DNA of 64,000 nucleotides from Zanthoxylum bungeanum (GCA_019454045.1 SKCR01015059.1:62001-126000), one strand, 5' to 3'. Numbered from the stretch's first letter, positions 34,961-48,264 are shown. Program-made: numbers and translations. The notes: a model not told the origin generated them from the sequence alone.

Positions 34961-34967
34961 GGGAGAT
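34957..34967 (+). other. Polypurine tract of copia A
   Basis: AAGTGGGAGAT lies immediately upstream of the 3' LTR start at 34968. It is the copia plus-strand priming site. Confidence 0.9.
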
Positions 34968-36868
34968 TGTTGGACAATTATGACCCATAGCGTCACTATT
35001 TACTGAAAGACATTATAGTTTTTGTGCAAATTAACTATGTGACAATGGAAATTACATTTTATCATTTCGTAATTAGATTACTTAATGTATGAATGATAAA
35101 AGTCTTTATGATTAGTTCCAGATTAAAAGATATGAGACAATATCAATCCACAATGGTTTAATCATTAAATATCTCTAGTATTAGTATTATCAATACTGGA
35201 CATCGATAATGCGGAATAGACTAGTATCCCATTTGTGCGTGTTATGGAAGCGTAACAGTATAGTTCTCATATATTTAAGTATTGGATACTTATGCAAGTG
35301 TGACATGAGGTTGTGTTTACCGATGGTACGGAAACAGCTTCGCTCTGGATTGACCCCTCGGAATCCCATTGGTAGTATGACTATGTGTCTATGGGAATCC
35401 GCATCAGGTTATGTGTATTTGATCTTAACCTGAGACTTGCATTGCTAATACTTGCGAAAATCAATACGCCTTGCTTTTGGTCTTCCGGGACTTTAACAGG
35501 TTCTGGGTTCGCCTCTTCTAAGTTTATGTAGAATCATAGTGTATTGGATGTGATATCAAGACGAAAATATCACTTCAGTCATATAGAGATGATGATCACA
35601 TAGAGATACAGAATTGATACTCTAATGTGTTGCAACCATCGGGATAATATGACAAGGTCATGATTATCCTAATAAAGAGACTAGTTGCTTGTGATCCGAT
35701 ATATGCTTCGTACAGGACAGACACTATTCCAGCCCCAGGCCTAGCATGTGACATATGATATTGGATCGCAATACGCAATACCACGTATACTATGCCTAAC
35801 AAAGATTATATATTCATTTAAGAATATTTCTGGAGAATAGGGTAGGCACGGTGCTTTGCTAGAAGCCAACCATGTCTCGTAAATCGGAAAAAATATGGTA
35901 TGAGGTACGCACGTGTTAGGATAGTCCGATGACCGGATTTACTGCCAACATATCCAGGGATCTCATGGGTCACTTTTCGAAGATTCACCAATGACATATG
36001 ATTCGAACATAATTAATCTAAAATTAATTATGGAGAGATTTTATCTGGGATAAAATACTATTTGAAGATAGAGAACGATTAATTTGAAATTAATCGATAA
36101 AATAATATATTCGATATATTAAATGAAATTAGATTTCATAATGAAATTAAAATTGGATTTTAATTCGGGCGAACGAATTAATTTAGAATTAATTCGCGAG
36201 CGATGTAAATAGTAATTTTATGCATAATTAAATTTGATTTAATTACGTCGCAACGGAAAATTTATTAATTCGGAATTAACTAACTCGAGCCCGGAATGTG
36301 TTTGCAGGCGCACTCAGATTTTGAATCAAGTGGAACTCACTTGTCACATCACTTGTCTTTCTCATCACTTTTTGGTGATGGAAGTAAGTAATGACTTGAT
36401 GGTAACTTACCAAACACTCAAGTGTGAAAGGTTGAATGACTTTTATCAAAATCTTGGATTTGTTATATCATTTAATTTTGTTTTGAAAAATAATACAACA
36501 CTTTCACACATTCTCTCTTCTCCCCATCTCATGCCCAAAACTCCATTTTTCTCTCAAATTTTGGCTTGGCCGAATACATCAAGGAGAAGAAGAAAATTTT
36601 GTTGCAAAATTTTCAAGGTGTTAGCACATCAAAGAATCATATTAAGGTGATAGGGAAACCTTTCCCAAGAGCTTGGAATTCATTCTCAAAGCTTGGAGCT
36701 TGGACATCAACTTCAAAGAAAAGCTTGGAGTATTTCAAAGGAAGCTAAGTTTTGTTCTCTACACATCCTCTCAACCGAACAATGTGAGTATATTTCCGCT
36801 ATACTTCATTTACTATTCACATTATTTCATGCTTGGATTGATCTTGGGATGACCTTAGAAAGCCAACA
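34968..36868 (+). mobile_element. 3' LTR of copia A
   Basis: A 1901-bp LTR starting TGTTGGACAATTATGACCC and ending GCCAACA, aligned with 10171-12088. It is followed by target copy ACTTG (36869-36873). Confidence 0.92.
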
Positions 36869-37859
36869 ACTTGACGGTGTAATATATGTTTCCTAAGTAC
36901 AGCTCATGTAGCCTACGACGGAGGGATTATTAAACATATGTGATGACATCGACCTATATAGTTCAGAAAGACCATTTGTGTTCTTCACGAATTCGGAGGT
37001 GATTGAATTGTGTACATATAAACTAGACTTATATGACGAACATGTCTGGACTTAGATAGTCCCACAATATGAAGTTTACTTGTTGAGTACTTGGGTAGCC
37101 GATAATATTGGATAATAAATAATATTTGATATTATAATTATCAATTAAAATAATTAAGTGTTATTGGATTACATTAATTATTTACTTTGACTCAATTAGA
37201 TTAATTAGATTAATCCAAAATCACACAAGGACTTTGTTGTAATTTCATAAATACATATACCATTGAAAGATATTTTGGTAATTATAAAATATGTAATAAT
37301 AGGTGATTTAACTTGATTTAATTAGATTAAATCAAAGTGATAGACAATTAACTAATCAATTGATTAAATTTTTTCTAGATTTAATTGGATTAAATCAAAA
37401 TGGTAGACAAGATTGATTAGTCACACCTAATTAAGCACATTTAGACAAATTGGATTAAACCCATCTAAAAATTGATTAAAATTTTTATTAATTAAAAATT
37501 ACATAAACTTCACTATAAAAGCAAACTTGAACAAGTTTTTAAGAAAACATATATTAAGACGAAACATAAGAAAAATTAGCCTAAAGAAGTGTTTAGAGAA
37601 GTTTTGGAAGTTCTCTACATTTTTCAACAAAAATAAGAAGATTGGATATTTGGTTCAAGCTTACTAGGTAAGTTTGATCTTCTCTAACAAGCTATATTTT
37701 TGTATTTGATACATAATAATATAGCTTGAAGTTGAAATAGGCTAATAAATTTGTGTATGGATGCTTTGGAAGCATAAACACAATATATTTGTAATTAGGT
37801 CAAGAATGTTCATGTTGGAGATGAAACATAAAATTAGAGTTTGGAACTCTAAATGATAG

Positions 37860-39083
37860 TAGGGTTGTTCATAGGTTTGGGTCAACCTGCGACCCGACCC
37901 GACCCGCATGGGTCCAAAAAAATTATAAATTTTCAACCCAACCGACCCGACCCGAACTTTTCGGGTTAGGCAACGGGTTCGATATTAAAACCCGACCCTA
38001 TAGTATTTATATTATTTTTCTAAAAAATTTATTATTATTTATAATAATATTTTATTAAAAATACAAGTGGGAGATTATTGGTTTTAATGAATTTTAAAAT
38101 TGACTTTAATATTTTGATGAGTTACAAGAAGTTGTTTTGAAGAACTTATAAAATTCTATAAATCTTTTAAGATTGTTTAAGTTACAAAAATACATAATTA
38201 AATAGATTTTATTGTGTTAAAAGGAGTTGCAATTTGAATGTATATATTTATACACACATTAATGTTTTGATTATAATTTTAATGACATGAATGTTTCTTT
38301 TAATTTAAGAATTTTCAATGTGTCGAAAATTAAAAAAAATAAAAAATAGGATGCACAGCTGATATATAAACAATATTCAGCTGTTGGAAAAAAAATATGC
38401 ACAGCTGAAGTCAAATAAAAAAAAACAGAGAGAAACGTGCATGACCATTGAATTTTTTTCATTGTTTTCAAGTCACAGTTCTCTTGCATGACCATTGCAA
38501 CCAAAACCTAGAACTATCAAATTTGTTTCAGTTTTCTTGTAAAACCGAGAATAATCAGACTTGTATTTTCGTGGACACTATTTTTCTTGTTTTCGTTTGA
38601 TACCGAGCATAATATCCGAGAGTTGGGTGTCAGTATTCCAATCGGCTTTGTGCAAAACCGATTGAGACAGAGTTTTTTGGGCTTGTTTTATCCTGGGGAC
38701 GGCGGGGCTGACATACAGCTAGCATAAATTCTGGACAGAGCCGCGAAATGTCTTAAAGAGAGTGACCTAATCCGCAACTTAAGCCAATTTTAATCTTATA
38801 TTCTTGGTGAATGGTATCCTTCTATTATTTTTATTGCATTAAAACTTTAAATTTATGATAATGATTGAGACATAAAATAACAAATATTTGTATTTTAACA
38901 TAATTAATTCTTTAAATAATTTATTTTTTTCCGCCGACCCGCCGACCCGACCCGACCTGAACCCGATCGTGCTTCATCTTTGAGTGACCCGACCCGTGAC
39001 CCGAACTTCTCATGAAGATCGATCGAGAGTCACAAAATTTCCAAAAACCCGACCCGACCCGACCCGACCTGTGAACTCCCCTA
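37860..39083. mobile_element. Non-autonomous hAT-type DNA transposon
   Basis: A 1224-bp element flanked by the 8-bp duplication AATGATAG (37852-37859 and 39084-39091). The termini are imperfect inverted repeats: TAGGGTTGTTCATAGG on the left and, reversed, TAGGGGAGTTCACAGG on the right. Subterminal GACCC repeats lie at about 37890-38000 and 38935-39070. An 8-bp duplication and TAGGG ends are typical of plant hAT elements. The E LTR (about 7080) shows the unoccupied site. No transposase is encoded. Confidence 0.85.
38062..38830 (+). other. Possible captured copia LTR fragment inside the hAT element
   Basis: ACAAGTGGGAGAT followed by TATTGGTTTTAATG at about 38061-38090 looks like a copia polypurine tract plus LTR start. 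The right limit is uncertain. If real, the DNA transposon carries a piece of a retrotransposon end. Evidence is limited to this junction. Confidence 0.35.
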
Positions 39084-39639
39084 AATGATAGCTTGAAGTT
39101 ATGACTATCATTTTAGAATCATTTGACCATCTTTGAGTGACTTAAAATTATTTATGAGTTACTTTATTGTGGGATTCTAATTTGGTTTGGGTTTTGGATT
39201 CAAAATTTACACGCGTGCATATTTAAAATAAATTTATATTTTTATAAAAATATTTGATATTTTGAAGAATATGATTTTTTTTCTATAACTTATATTGATT
39301 TTGATTTTGATTTTGATGTTAAAAAATAATTTTGAGTGTTTGGAAGTGTTTAAAAAAGATTTGAAGCGAATTGGGTAAAATACCCAATTGCATCAGCTAT
39401 CAAAAGAAAGTTAACAAATGAAATTAAAAAAAAATATGACTTACACACAGAATTGGTGATACAGTACGCGTGCGTATAATTTTATTTACTTCCAATTTTG
39501 AGCTTTCCGACTCTGATTTGGCCATGATTTTTTCCTATATACCTGATGAGCGAAAAATATATCAATATTTACCGTCCCATTTACCTAATATTTTATTTAG
39601 TTTCTCGAGTTTGACGAACGTTTTGATGTATTTTGTATA

Positions 39640-40610
39640 TGGTCGGTTTAGGTAATAACCTCATTACTGCCTATATGGTCGGTTGGATTTAATTGAGTCA
39701 AATGGAATTACCGCCTTTATGGTATGGTTAAATATAATTAATTAATCGGTAAATTTTGACGATAAGGAAGATTTCTAATTTTGAAATATTACAAGTGGAT
39801 CCTTTAACCCCAATATTTTCTTTCATTATTGTAATTTTACTTTTATTTATCTCCAAGTTATTTTTTATGATGTTTTGTTTATTTAAGTATTTAGTAATCT
39901 TAAGTATGTTTTGTGACTAAATATATTATCTAGGGTTGTGATGAATTCCAATATCACCGGTTTATAAGGGGTTATTTTGTATCTTGGGTAATATAAAGGT
40001 TTATTTATTAAGTTTTAAGCTTAATGTTTCTTGTTAACTGGCCATTAAGTTGAAATAAACTTAACAGAGGAATTTTAGGTTTCAGCCTTAGACTTAATAG
40101 CCCACGATCTTCCTTAAGGATTAGATACCCCTTAATAGATTTCCTTTCAGGATAGACATATACCTATCGGGCAGGGATAACCACAATTAGAACTTAATCT
40201 TAATGAATTCAGGTAACTTGATTAGCATACACATATGATTAATTAGGTTACACTGGGTATTTACATCTGACCATCTGCAGAGGCTTTTGCATAATTTCGT
40301 GATCCAGGTTAATAACCAATATATTGCACAAACATGAGATAACCACTTCATCTTTAAAAGATATTGGAAGGATTCACAACCCTAGATAGTTTAATAATAT
40401 TGAATTTTCCTGTAATTTACATTCGTACTATTTTATTTATTTTTCTAGTTTAAAATCACCATCCAATCAACAACCAATCTATTAGATACTCATAAAAATT
40501 TAGCTTCATAAATTAATAGCTTAGGTATTAAGTCCTTGTGGGATCGATACTTTTTATACTACTTGAGTGATACGTGCACTTGCGTTATACGTGTGTGATC
40601 ATCCCGATCA
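39640..40610 (+). mobile_element. 5' LTR of G, truncated at its start
   Basis: It ends GGGATCGATACT...CGATCA directly before the primer site; GTGGGATCGAYACTT and GATACGTGCACTTGCG are typical of Athila LTR ends. The motif ACCGCCTTTATGG at about 39702 matches the repeats at 63810-63990 of the 3' LTR. The TATA/G-box part seen at 63380-63530 has no counterpart here, so the LTR start is lost. Confidence 0.7.
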
Positions 40611-40616
40611 AGTTTT

Positions 40617-40634
40617 TGGCGCTGTTGACGGGGA
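40617..40634 (+). other. Primer-binding site of G
   Basis: TGGCGCTGTTGACGGGGA closely matches the Athila-type site TGGCGCCGTTGCCGGGGA, complementary to tRNA-Asp (family knowledge), with two differences. Confidence 0.85.
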
Positions 40635-40846
40635 CTTATTTATCTTCTACTATTAATTTTTGGTTTAGATACCTTTACTTGTGTCTAATTTTTTTTACTT
40701 ATTATTTTTTCTTTGTGTTTCAGGTTCTCAAACATTAAATAAGAAGAACCAGAAGCTTTGAAATCCGACCGCTTGACCCAAAAATTCAAAGAACAATCAG
40801 ACAATGGAGAAGGAAAATTCGAGAAGGTCAAGAAGCAATCATCACC

Positions 40847-41268
40847 ATGGAACCTGAACCTTTGGAAGTTGCACCCCCAATTCCCATTCGAGACAGAACT
40901 ATTCCGGTGGTCGACAGCTTCATTTCATGTATTGTACTTTCTCCCTTACCAGCAAATACGTGTGACATCAAAACATGCATTCAGATGATACAATAGTTAG
41001 TTTAGTTTGGGGGGAATGCACCTGAAGATCCTAATGCCCACATCAGCAATTTCCTGGAAGTTTCAGCACTTTCAACTATAACTGAGCGGCTGAAGAAGCA
41101 ATAAGACTGCACGTTATTCTATATTCTTTAAAAGACAGAGCTAAGGCTTGGCTACACTCACTACCAACAGGTTCCATCACAACTTGGAACACTCTAGCCA
41201 TCAAATTCCTTGCAAAATACTTTCCCCCAGCTAGAACTGCAAAGTTGAGGAATGACTTCATATCCTTT
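40847..41268 (+). pseudogene. gag: G gag remnant, part 1
   Basis: ATG 40847 gives MEPEPLEVAPPIPIRDRTI. After two stops near 40990, APEDPNAHISNFLEV and, in a shifted frame, KDRAKAWLHSLPTGSITTW and FLAKYFPPARTAKLRND follow, which are hallmark Athila gag capsid stretches. Element C interrupts it at 41269. The frame resumes exactly at 60478 after one copy of the CCTTT duplication, which supports the insertion coordinates. Confidence 0.88.
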
Positions 41269-43193
41269 TGTAAGTGTTCCTTGAACATGCCAAGATCTCT
41301 AAGTTGTGATTTGTGTGTGAACAAACAAAATAGAGTTGCGGAAAATACTCACAAAGACCAGTTGAGTTCAAAACTTTTCCATGGATGTAGGTGGAAGCTC
41401 CAAGCTTTCTTTGTGTTCCAAACTCATTGGTGAGTTTCTCTATCACCTTGATTCACTCCTTGATGTGCTAACAAGAATAAAAAATGAAAGAAAATTTTTT
41501 CCTCCAAGGTTCAAAAGTTCGGCCATGGTGTAGAGAAAAGAGAGAGAGAATTTTATTTTATTTTTTGTGTTTCTAAAACCCAATTGACCAAGTCAACTCC
41601 AAAAATGTGTATATCCCTTTACTAAAAGCAAAGGCAAAATGTTGGAGGGAAAAATGGCGTTTAATGCCTCTAACCACTTCCATCACTCAAGTTGACACTT
41701 GATAGACATGTGATGTAAGTTGGTTGGACCCACTTTAATCCAAAATTCAAGTGGCTTGCTCCACACACTTCGGGCTCGGATTCGCTTAATCCGATTAAAC
41801 GAATTTTCTGTCACAACGTAATTAAATCTAATTTAATTAAATAATAATGCCTAGTAAAATTATTACGGAAGTCGCTCGCGAATTATTCTAAATTAATTTG
41901 TTCGCTTGAATTAAAATCTAATTTTAATTCCGCATTGAAATCTAATTTCAATTAATATATCCAGTATATTATTTTAGCACAATTAAGTAAATTAAATAGT
42001 AAAATCTAATTTCACTATTAAATTTACTATACTGATTAATTCTAAATTAATCATGTTCTCTCTCTTCTCGATGAATTTAATCCCGGATAAATTCTTGACG
42101 TAATTACACCCAGATTAATTTTTTCTCTCATAATTAATCACAGATTAATTTTCTGTTCGAGTCAATCACAATGGTGAATCTTCGGGAAGCGACCCAAGAG
42201 ATCCCTGGATATATTGGCAGTAAATCCAGTCGTCGGACTATCTGAACATATGCGTACCCACTACCACGTTCTTACCTATTTACAAGACATGGTTGGCTTC
42301 TAGCAAAGCACCGTGCCTATCCAATTCTCCAAAAATATTCTTTAAAGGAATGTGTAATCTTTGTCAGGCGTAGTATATGTAGTATTGCGTATTACGATCC
42401 AGTATCAAATGTTACATGCTAGGCCTGGGGCTGGAATTATGTTTGTCCCGTACGAAGCACATATCAGATCTCTGGTAACTAGTCTCTATAATCAGATAAT
42501 CATGACCTTGTCATATTATCCCGATAGCTTCAGCATACAAGAGTACCAGTTCCGTATCCTATGTGATCATCATCTCCATATGACTGAAGTGATACTTCCA
42601 TCTTGACATCACACCCAATACACTACGATTCTCAAAATACCCAAAAGAGGCGTACACAGAACTTGTTAAAGCACCAGACGACCAAAACCAAAGTATATTG
42701 ATTGTCATAAGTATTAGCGATGCAAGTCTCAGGTTAAGACCAAATACACCTACCCTGATTCGGACTCCCATAGACAAATAGTCATACTACCAATGGGATT
42801 CTGAGGGGTCTATCCAGAGTGAAGTTGTTTCCGTACCATCGGTAAACACAACCTTCTATTACACTTGCATGAGTATCCAATATTGAAATATATGAGAACT
42901 ATGTCGTTTCACTTCCATAACACGCACAAGTGTAATACTAATTTATTCCACATTATCGATGTCCAGTCTCGATAATACTGCGACTAGGGATATTTAATGA
43001 TTAAAACTTATTGGATTAATATTGTCTCATATCTTATTAATCCGGAACTAATCATATGGATTTTATCATTTATACATCCTGGTAATCCAATTACAAATGA
43101 TAAAAGAGTAATTTCCTTTTATCACATAGTTAATTTTACAACAACACCATGTTATGTACAAATAGTGATGATATGGGTCATAATTGTCCAACA
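41269..43193 (-). mobile_element. 3' LTR of copia C
   Basis: A 1925-bp direct copy of 58527-60477. The adjacent polypurine tract is the complement of 43194-43204. Confidence 0.92.
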
Positions 43194-43204
43194 ATCTCCC
43201 ACTT
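43194..43204 (-). other. Polypurine tract of copia C
   Basis: The minus strand reads AAGTGGGAGAT, identical to A. Confidence 0.88.
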
Positions 43205-43399
43205 GGCCTATAGCCAATCACTCAAGTGTCATACACCTGAACTATGTACGGGTCGCTCAAACTTCTGCTGAGAACAACTTTGGTCAGCGGATTTGTAAGA
43301 TTATCATCTGATGTGGTTTATTAGATCATCACACCGCCACGATATATGATCTTACGAATCAGATGAAATAGTTGAAGTACATACTTGGATCGTTGATGA

Positions 43400-45838
43400 G
43401 ACCATGGTTCTTTAGCCTGTGCTGTAGCCTAACTCAGCTGCTAACAGAACTACTCATAATCTAATTAGGAATGTTATATATCCAAAATGCTTCTTTTGCT
43501 GCCTCAGTTGCAGCAATGTTCCACTTTTGTTGTTTATTCGACAACAGTTCTTGCTTGGAAGATTTCCAGCTCACTATTCCGTTACTCAAACTATATAGTA
43601 CCCCTATTGTGACCTATAGTCGTTTTTATCGGTTAGGAAACTTACAGCAGTGAACCCAGTCACCTCAAGTTCTCTTTTTCCATAGTTTAATAAGCATCCT
43701 TAGTTCGTCTAAGATTCTTAAGGATGTTTTTAACATCAATCCAGTGACCATCACCTGGATTGGCCTGATTGTGACTCCATATGCTCAAAGTATATGATGC
43801 ACCAGGTCGCGTACATATCTTTCAATGTACAAGTTCTCGGAGAGTGGCAAAAACTTTTATATCTATCCCAATAGATCCTATTCCTAGAATAAAGGTTGCA
43901 TCTCCCAAGTTTTCTATGAAGAATTTTCATGAAAGCCAAGCTTTCACCGATTGCATTATGGGAATGTCATTTCCAAGAAATGATATGTCATCATTTATAG
44001 GACAAACATTGTCAGTGCGCTCCCACTAACCATCTTATTTACACAAGAATCATTTTCGTTTGGATGAAATCATATACCATTATAATTTTATCAAAATGTT
44101 AGTTCCAAGAACGCAATGCTTGCTTCAATCCATAAATGGATCGATTTAACTTGCAAATATTATTTGCTTGTTTTGTTACGACAAAACCGTCAGGATATTG
44201 ATAACATCCTCTAAAAGGTTTCCGTTTAAGGAAAGCGGTTTTGACGTTCAGCTGCCATATTTTATAAATGAAACATGCAGCATTTAGCAAGCATTATCCG
44301 AATGGATTTAATCATGGCAACGGGAAAAAGATTTCATCGTAATCGACACTATGTTGATGACGATACCCTTTCATTACAAGCCTAGCTTTGAACATTTGTG
44401 TGTTGCCATATTTCATGTATGTCTTCACCATGAAGACTCACCAATAGGCACAATGCCTTTTGGTACATCAACTAGTATCCAAACTTGGTTGATATACATG
44501 GAATCCATTTCGGACTTTATGACACTTTACCATAAAAGGGAGTCGATACCTTGTATCACTTCCTCATACGTAGCAGATTCATTTTCCTCAATAAGATTGA
44601 CATCTTCATGAGGTGAGATCAGAAACCCATACCTACCAGGTTGTTTTCTGACTCTCTTCGACCTACGTGGTTCTTGTGTATTTGAAGATTATTGGTACAG
44701 TTTCAACCTTGATGAACTGTTGGTGTTCCGTGAGAATTCGGTGCCTGGAACAGTATTACTCCGATTTTGATCGAGTTTTACTTTCCTCCCACTTACTACA
44801 GCATTTAGGTATTCCTCTTAGGAAATACCGCATGGAGAGTAAAAATTACATTGTTCTCTTGTGAGTTATATAAGTACTATACTTTGGTTTCCCTATGAAA
44901 ACCTACATATTAGGTACTTATCCAACTTGGGTTCTAGTTTCGTATCATCCAAACATTCAATTATATGCCCAGCATTCCCAAATGTTCAGGAATGAGAAAC
45001 CTGGTTTCTTTCCTGTTCATATCTAATATAAAGTATGTCTAACAGATTTACATGGAACCTTATTCAAAATAAGTATTGCACTCTTTAATGCATATCCTCA
45101 GAAGGAAATTGGTAGCTCAGAGCGAATCATCATCAATCTTACAATGTCCAATAAAGTTTGGTTTCTCTATTCGGACACACCGTCAAATTGAGGTGTTCCG
45201 GGAAGAGTCAACTATGAAAGAATACTAGACTCTTTCAAATAGTCGAGAAACTTATTGCTTAAGTATTTCCATCACGGTCCAATCGTGATGTTTTAATACT
45301 TTTGCCGATCTATTTTTCTACTTCGTGTCGAAACACTTTAGATTACTCAAAATTTTCTACCTTGTGTTTCATAAGATGCACATAATCGTAACGCGATGCC
45401 ACATCCGTAAAGGTTACGAAGTACTCATATCCACCTCTAGCCTAGCTAGACATGGGCCCACTTACGTCACCATGAACGAGGGCTATTAGATCGGTGACAC
45501 TTGTACTTTTACCAAGTAAAAGGTGTTTTAGGCACTTTGCCTAATAAACTAGATTCGTAGACATTTTTTGAATTAGAATCAAATTCGTCCTGGTACCCAC
45601 TCTTCGAAAGTGTGGATATACGAGTCTTGTTAATATGTCCCAGACAACAATGCCACAAATAAGTCTCATATGATTCATTCAATTTGAGTTATTTGTTTGT
45701 CATGTTATATGTTTTAGATTCATTTATATTCTAAATATAAATATTGTTATTCACATCTAATATGCTTATCTCAATATCATATTATAAACAAAATACTTAA
45801 TGTTCAAGATTATAAAGGTATACCCGCAACGGGTTATA
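43400..45838 (-). pseudogene. pol: Copia C pol remnant (integrase to RNase H)
   Basis: Read from 45838 down: integrase pieces at about 45600-45150, the integrase C-terminal segment at about 45000-44850, and reverse transcriptase at about 44600-43900. FIYKIWQLNVKTAFL and LNRSIYGLKQALRSWN lie in 44290-44099. The YVDD region at about 44000 has decayed and shifted frame. RNase H pieces run to about 43400. Equivalent pieces in B are similarly broken. It is not functional. Confidence 0.8.
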
Positions 45839-45843
45839 CTTAG

Positions 45844-48248
45844 TGTTGGGGTTGGTGCTCACAGCGCCAATTCCCGGTTGTATTTCTATGTAAATACTTC
45901 TGTAAAATATTATTATCATGAATAATATATGTAGTTTCTATAATATAATGAATCTTTTAATATTGTAAAGACGTAATGACCCTAGAATGATTAGTCATGA
46001 TACAGTTGAAAAAAGCGTCGCAACGGACATTGAGTAGTATCATGACGTTGTCATTCTCAGACAGTTCCTGGTCAAGCTTTACACTACTTGGTCAGTATAG
46101 TAAACCCGTTGAGACCGGTACAAGTCGTATACTGGAATATATGATTCCAATGGTTTCTCAATGAACCATAAGTCTTGGAGACTAGTATAGACGTGTAGGT
46201 GTTTATAGCGGATAAACACTGAATGACTTACCGAAGATTCTTAATGGATGGTACACCAGCGTCAATAAGAATCTTCTTGGGTTGAGTAGCACTTGTGATT
46301 CTTAGACTTGAGATGCCATCGTGGGCACATGAGACATCTTCTACACTTAGATGGCAGTCATGTCACCGATCTATTCAGATCAGACCTCCGCATGTTCGTT
46401 GGGTGTAGATAGATCCTCAGGGTGTCCTATGTGTATCAAGATAGGATCCGTCAGTTCTGTGTAACAGAGCATAGGTAGTCCATATAATTAGCAATCAGAT
46501 AAAATCATGGGCCCGTGGTAAAGTTTAGAAGCTAGTTCTAAACATTCTTTTGAGATTGCTAATAGAATAGTCGACTGGATAATCCCCATAGAGATTTGAC
46601 GTTTACATCTATATCTCTGGGATACATCCGGATACCTGTGACGGAGGAATTATACATTTCCATGACCTCGACATGTATGATTCAGCCAGTTTATCCGTGA
46701 TCGTCATAATTTACGGGTGGATAAATTATGGACACGAAATTGGATTTCGTGACGGATATGCCTGAATCTAGAGAGTCTCAATAATGAAATAAACTCGTAG
46801 AGCACTAGAGCAATATTAATAAATAATATTGATTGTTTATAAAGTCATTTAAAGGTTAAACGCAAAATACATGTATAGGGAACCGATAGTCATTTACTTA
46901 ATTATTGTGTATTTACATTTAATGTTTGATTAATTTAAATACAGATTAATTAATTGTCAAATTGAGATATTTGACTAATATCATAAATGAATATATATAT
47001 TTGATATTTAATGTAAATATAATACATATATTTATATATTTGTATTTAATTAATTATTTAATTGTTAAATGATTAATATAATTAAAATATAAATATCTTA
47101 ACTTTAGATATTTGTTTTGAAATGATTAAAGTTGCCTTTGTTGACTTAAAATAAATACCTATAAAGTGTTTTTAGATATTTAATTTACTTTATCAAATGC
47201 AAAGTTAAATGAAATTGAAATGAAATTTGTTGTATATGCTTGCATGAATTCGGCCAAGGGAATTTCACCACAAGTATATAATGTTTTCATTTCATTTTCA
47301 TTAACTAACCTAATACACTTTTAACAAACTCCATTAAAAAGAAAAACAAAGAAACTTGTGAAGAATAAAGGAAAAATCTAAAGGAAAGCTTGGATTTAGT
47401 AACTTTTTCAAACTTACTATTAGATAAGAAATTGTTCTTTATGATCTAGGCTTTAACATATGATGTTTTTAAGTTATTCCTTTCTTTTTATTCTTTGTGT
47501 TTTAGTTGATGTTAGTTTTGATGGAAGTGTTGAGCATGTGTGATGAAGAAACTTGTGATTATTGTAGTTGTAAGGATTCTTTTAAGGTTTTGGAAACCAT
47601 GTTGCTAATCTAGAGTTGTTGACCCACTCGAAGATGACCTAGATTTGATCTTGAGTTGTTTCATTGTGTTGAGACTGAGATTGGATTTAAGAAAGATGAT
47701 TGAAGTAATTGATTTAGTGTATTTAGTCTAATTTGTCCAATTTGTGGAAATTGAAAAATTAGGGTTTATAACTAATTCCAAATTTGGGGATTTTCATTTA
47801 TGTTGTGCATTTGGATGTGTATATGATGCATATAAAGTTTCATGTTGATTGGATTACATCTTGATGTGTTTTGAGACATGAAATGACAAAAGGCACAAAA
47901 TGCCTACCTTAGGAGGCTGTCGGCCAAATGAATAGGATTTGGGATTTTGGTGCTTTTGGTGTTTTGATGTTTCAAGCATGCTAAGTTCATCCTAAAAATT
48001 ATTTAGAATCATTCAAAATTGATTTGATCAATTTCGGACTAAAATGGACAAAGTACCAATATTAGGGTAATTCGGTAAATTCACTTGAATATGATTCATT
48101 TGAATTTTAATTTCATAATTTGATTATTGGACAATTAAATAAATATATTTATTAAATTAATCCGAGAAAATATTTTGAAATCGGAAAATACGATTTTCAC
48201 ACCGCTTCCGCTGCGTTACCGGATTCAGCCCCTAGAAAAATCCCTACA
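45844..48248 (+). mobile_element. 5' LTR of copia D
   Basis: A 2405-bp LTR starting TGTTGGGGTTGGTGC and ending AATCCCTACA. It is very similar to 53065-55477. A candidate TATA (TATATAA) lies near 47275. Parts resemble LTRs E and F, for example GTCAATAAGAATCTTCT. Confidence 0.93.
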
Positions 48249-48251
48249 AAA

Positions 48252-48264
48252 TGGTATCAGAGCG
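48252..48264 (+). other. Primer-binding site of copia D
   Basis: TGGTATCAGAGCG lies three bases after the LTR end; initiator tRNA-Met type. Confidence 0.92.

Larger units (their letters stand above)
10171..36868 (+). mobile_element. Ty1/copia element A (plus strand), with two nested insertions
   Basis: Complete LTR-to-LTR element with target duplication ACTTG (10166-10170 and 36869-36873). It has a 5' LTR, primer site at 12090, leader, gag, protease, integrase, reverse transcriptase, RNase H, polypurine tract and 3' LTR in the normal copia order. It is split by a same-family solo LTR (16694-18773) and by element B (20187-34781). Removing both leaves about 10 kb. Numerous stops and frameshifts make it non-autonomous now. 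The two LTRs differ at scattered positions (for example TGTCGG versus TGTTGG at the start), so the insertion is not recent. Confidence 0.92.
36874..39450 (+). mobile_element. Copia LTR F, right part (contains a hAT element)
   Basis: This continues LTR F after element A. GACGGAGGGATTAT and the following segment match the D LTR (GACGGAGGAATTAT, about 46640), and 37680-37860 matches element E in reverse complement. A likely TATA box, TATAAAAG, is at 37514-37521. The hAT element sits at 37860-39083. After it, homology to E continues for about 100 bp and then fades. The 3' end is not defined; about 39450 is a guess before Athila-like sequence. Confidence 0.7.

Noticed and set aside
39470..39655. 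61-codon frame next to the G LTR
   Set aside because: No recognisable domain; it lies at a junction between two LTR remnants.
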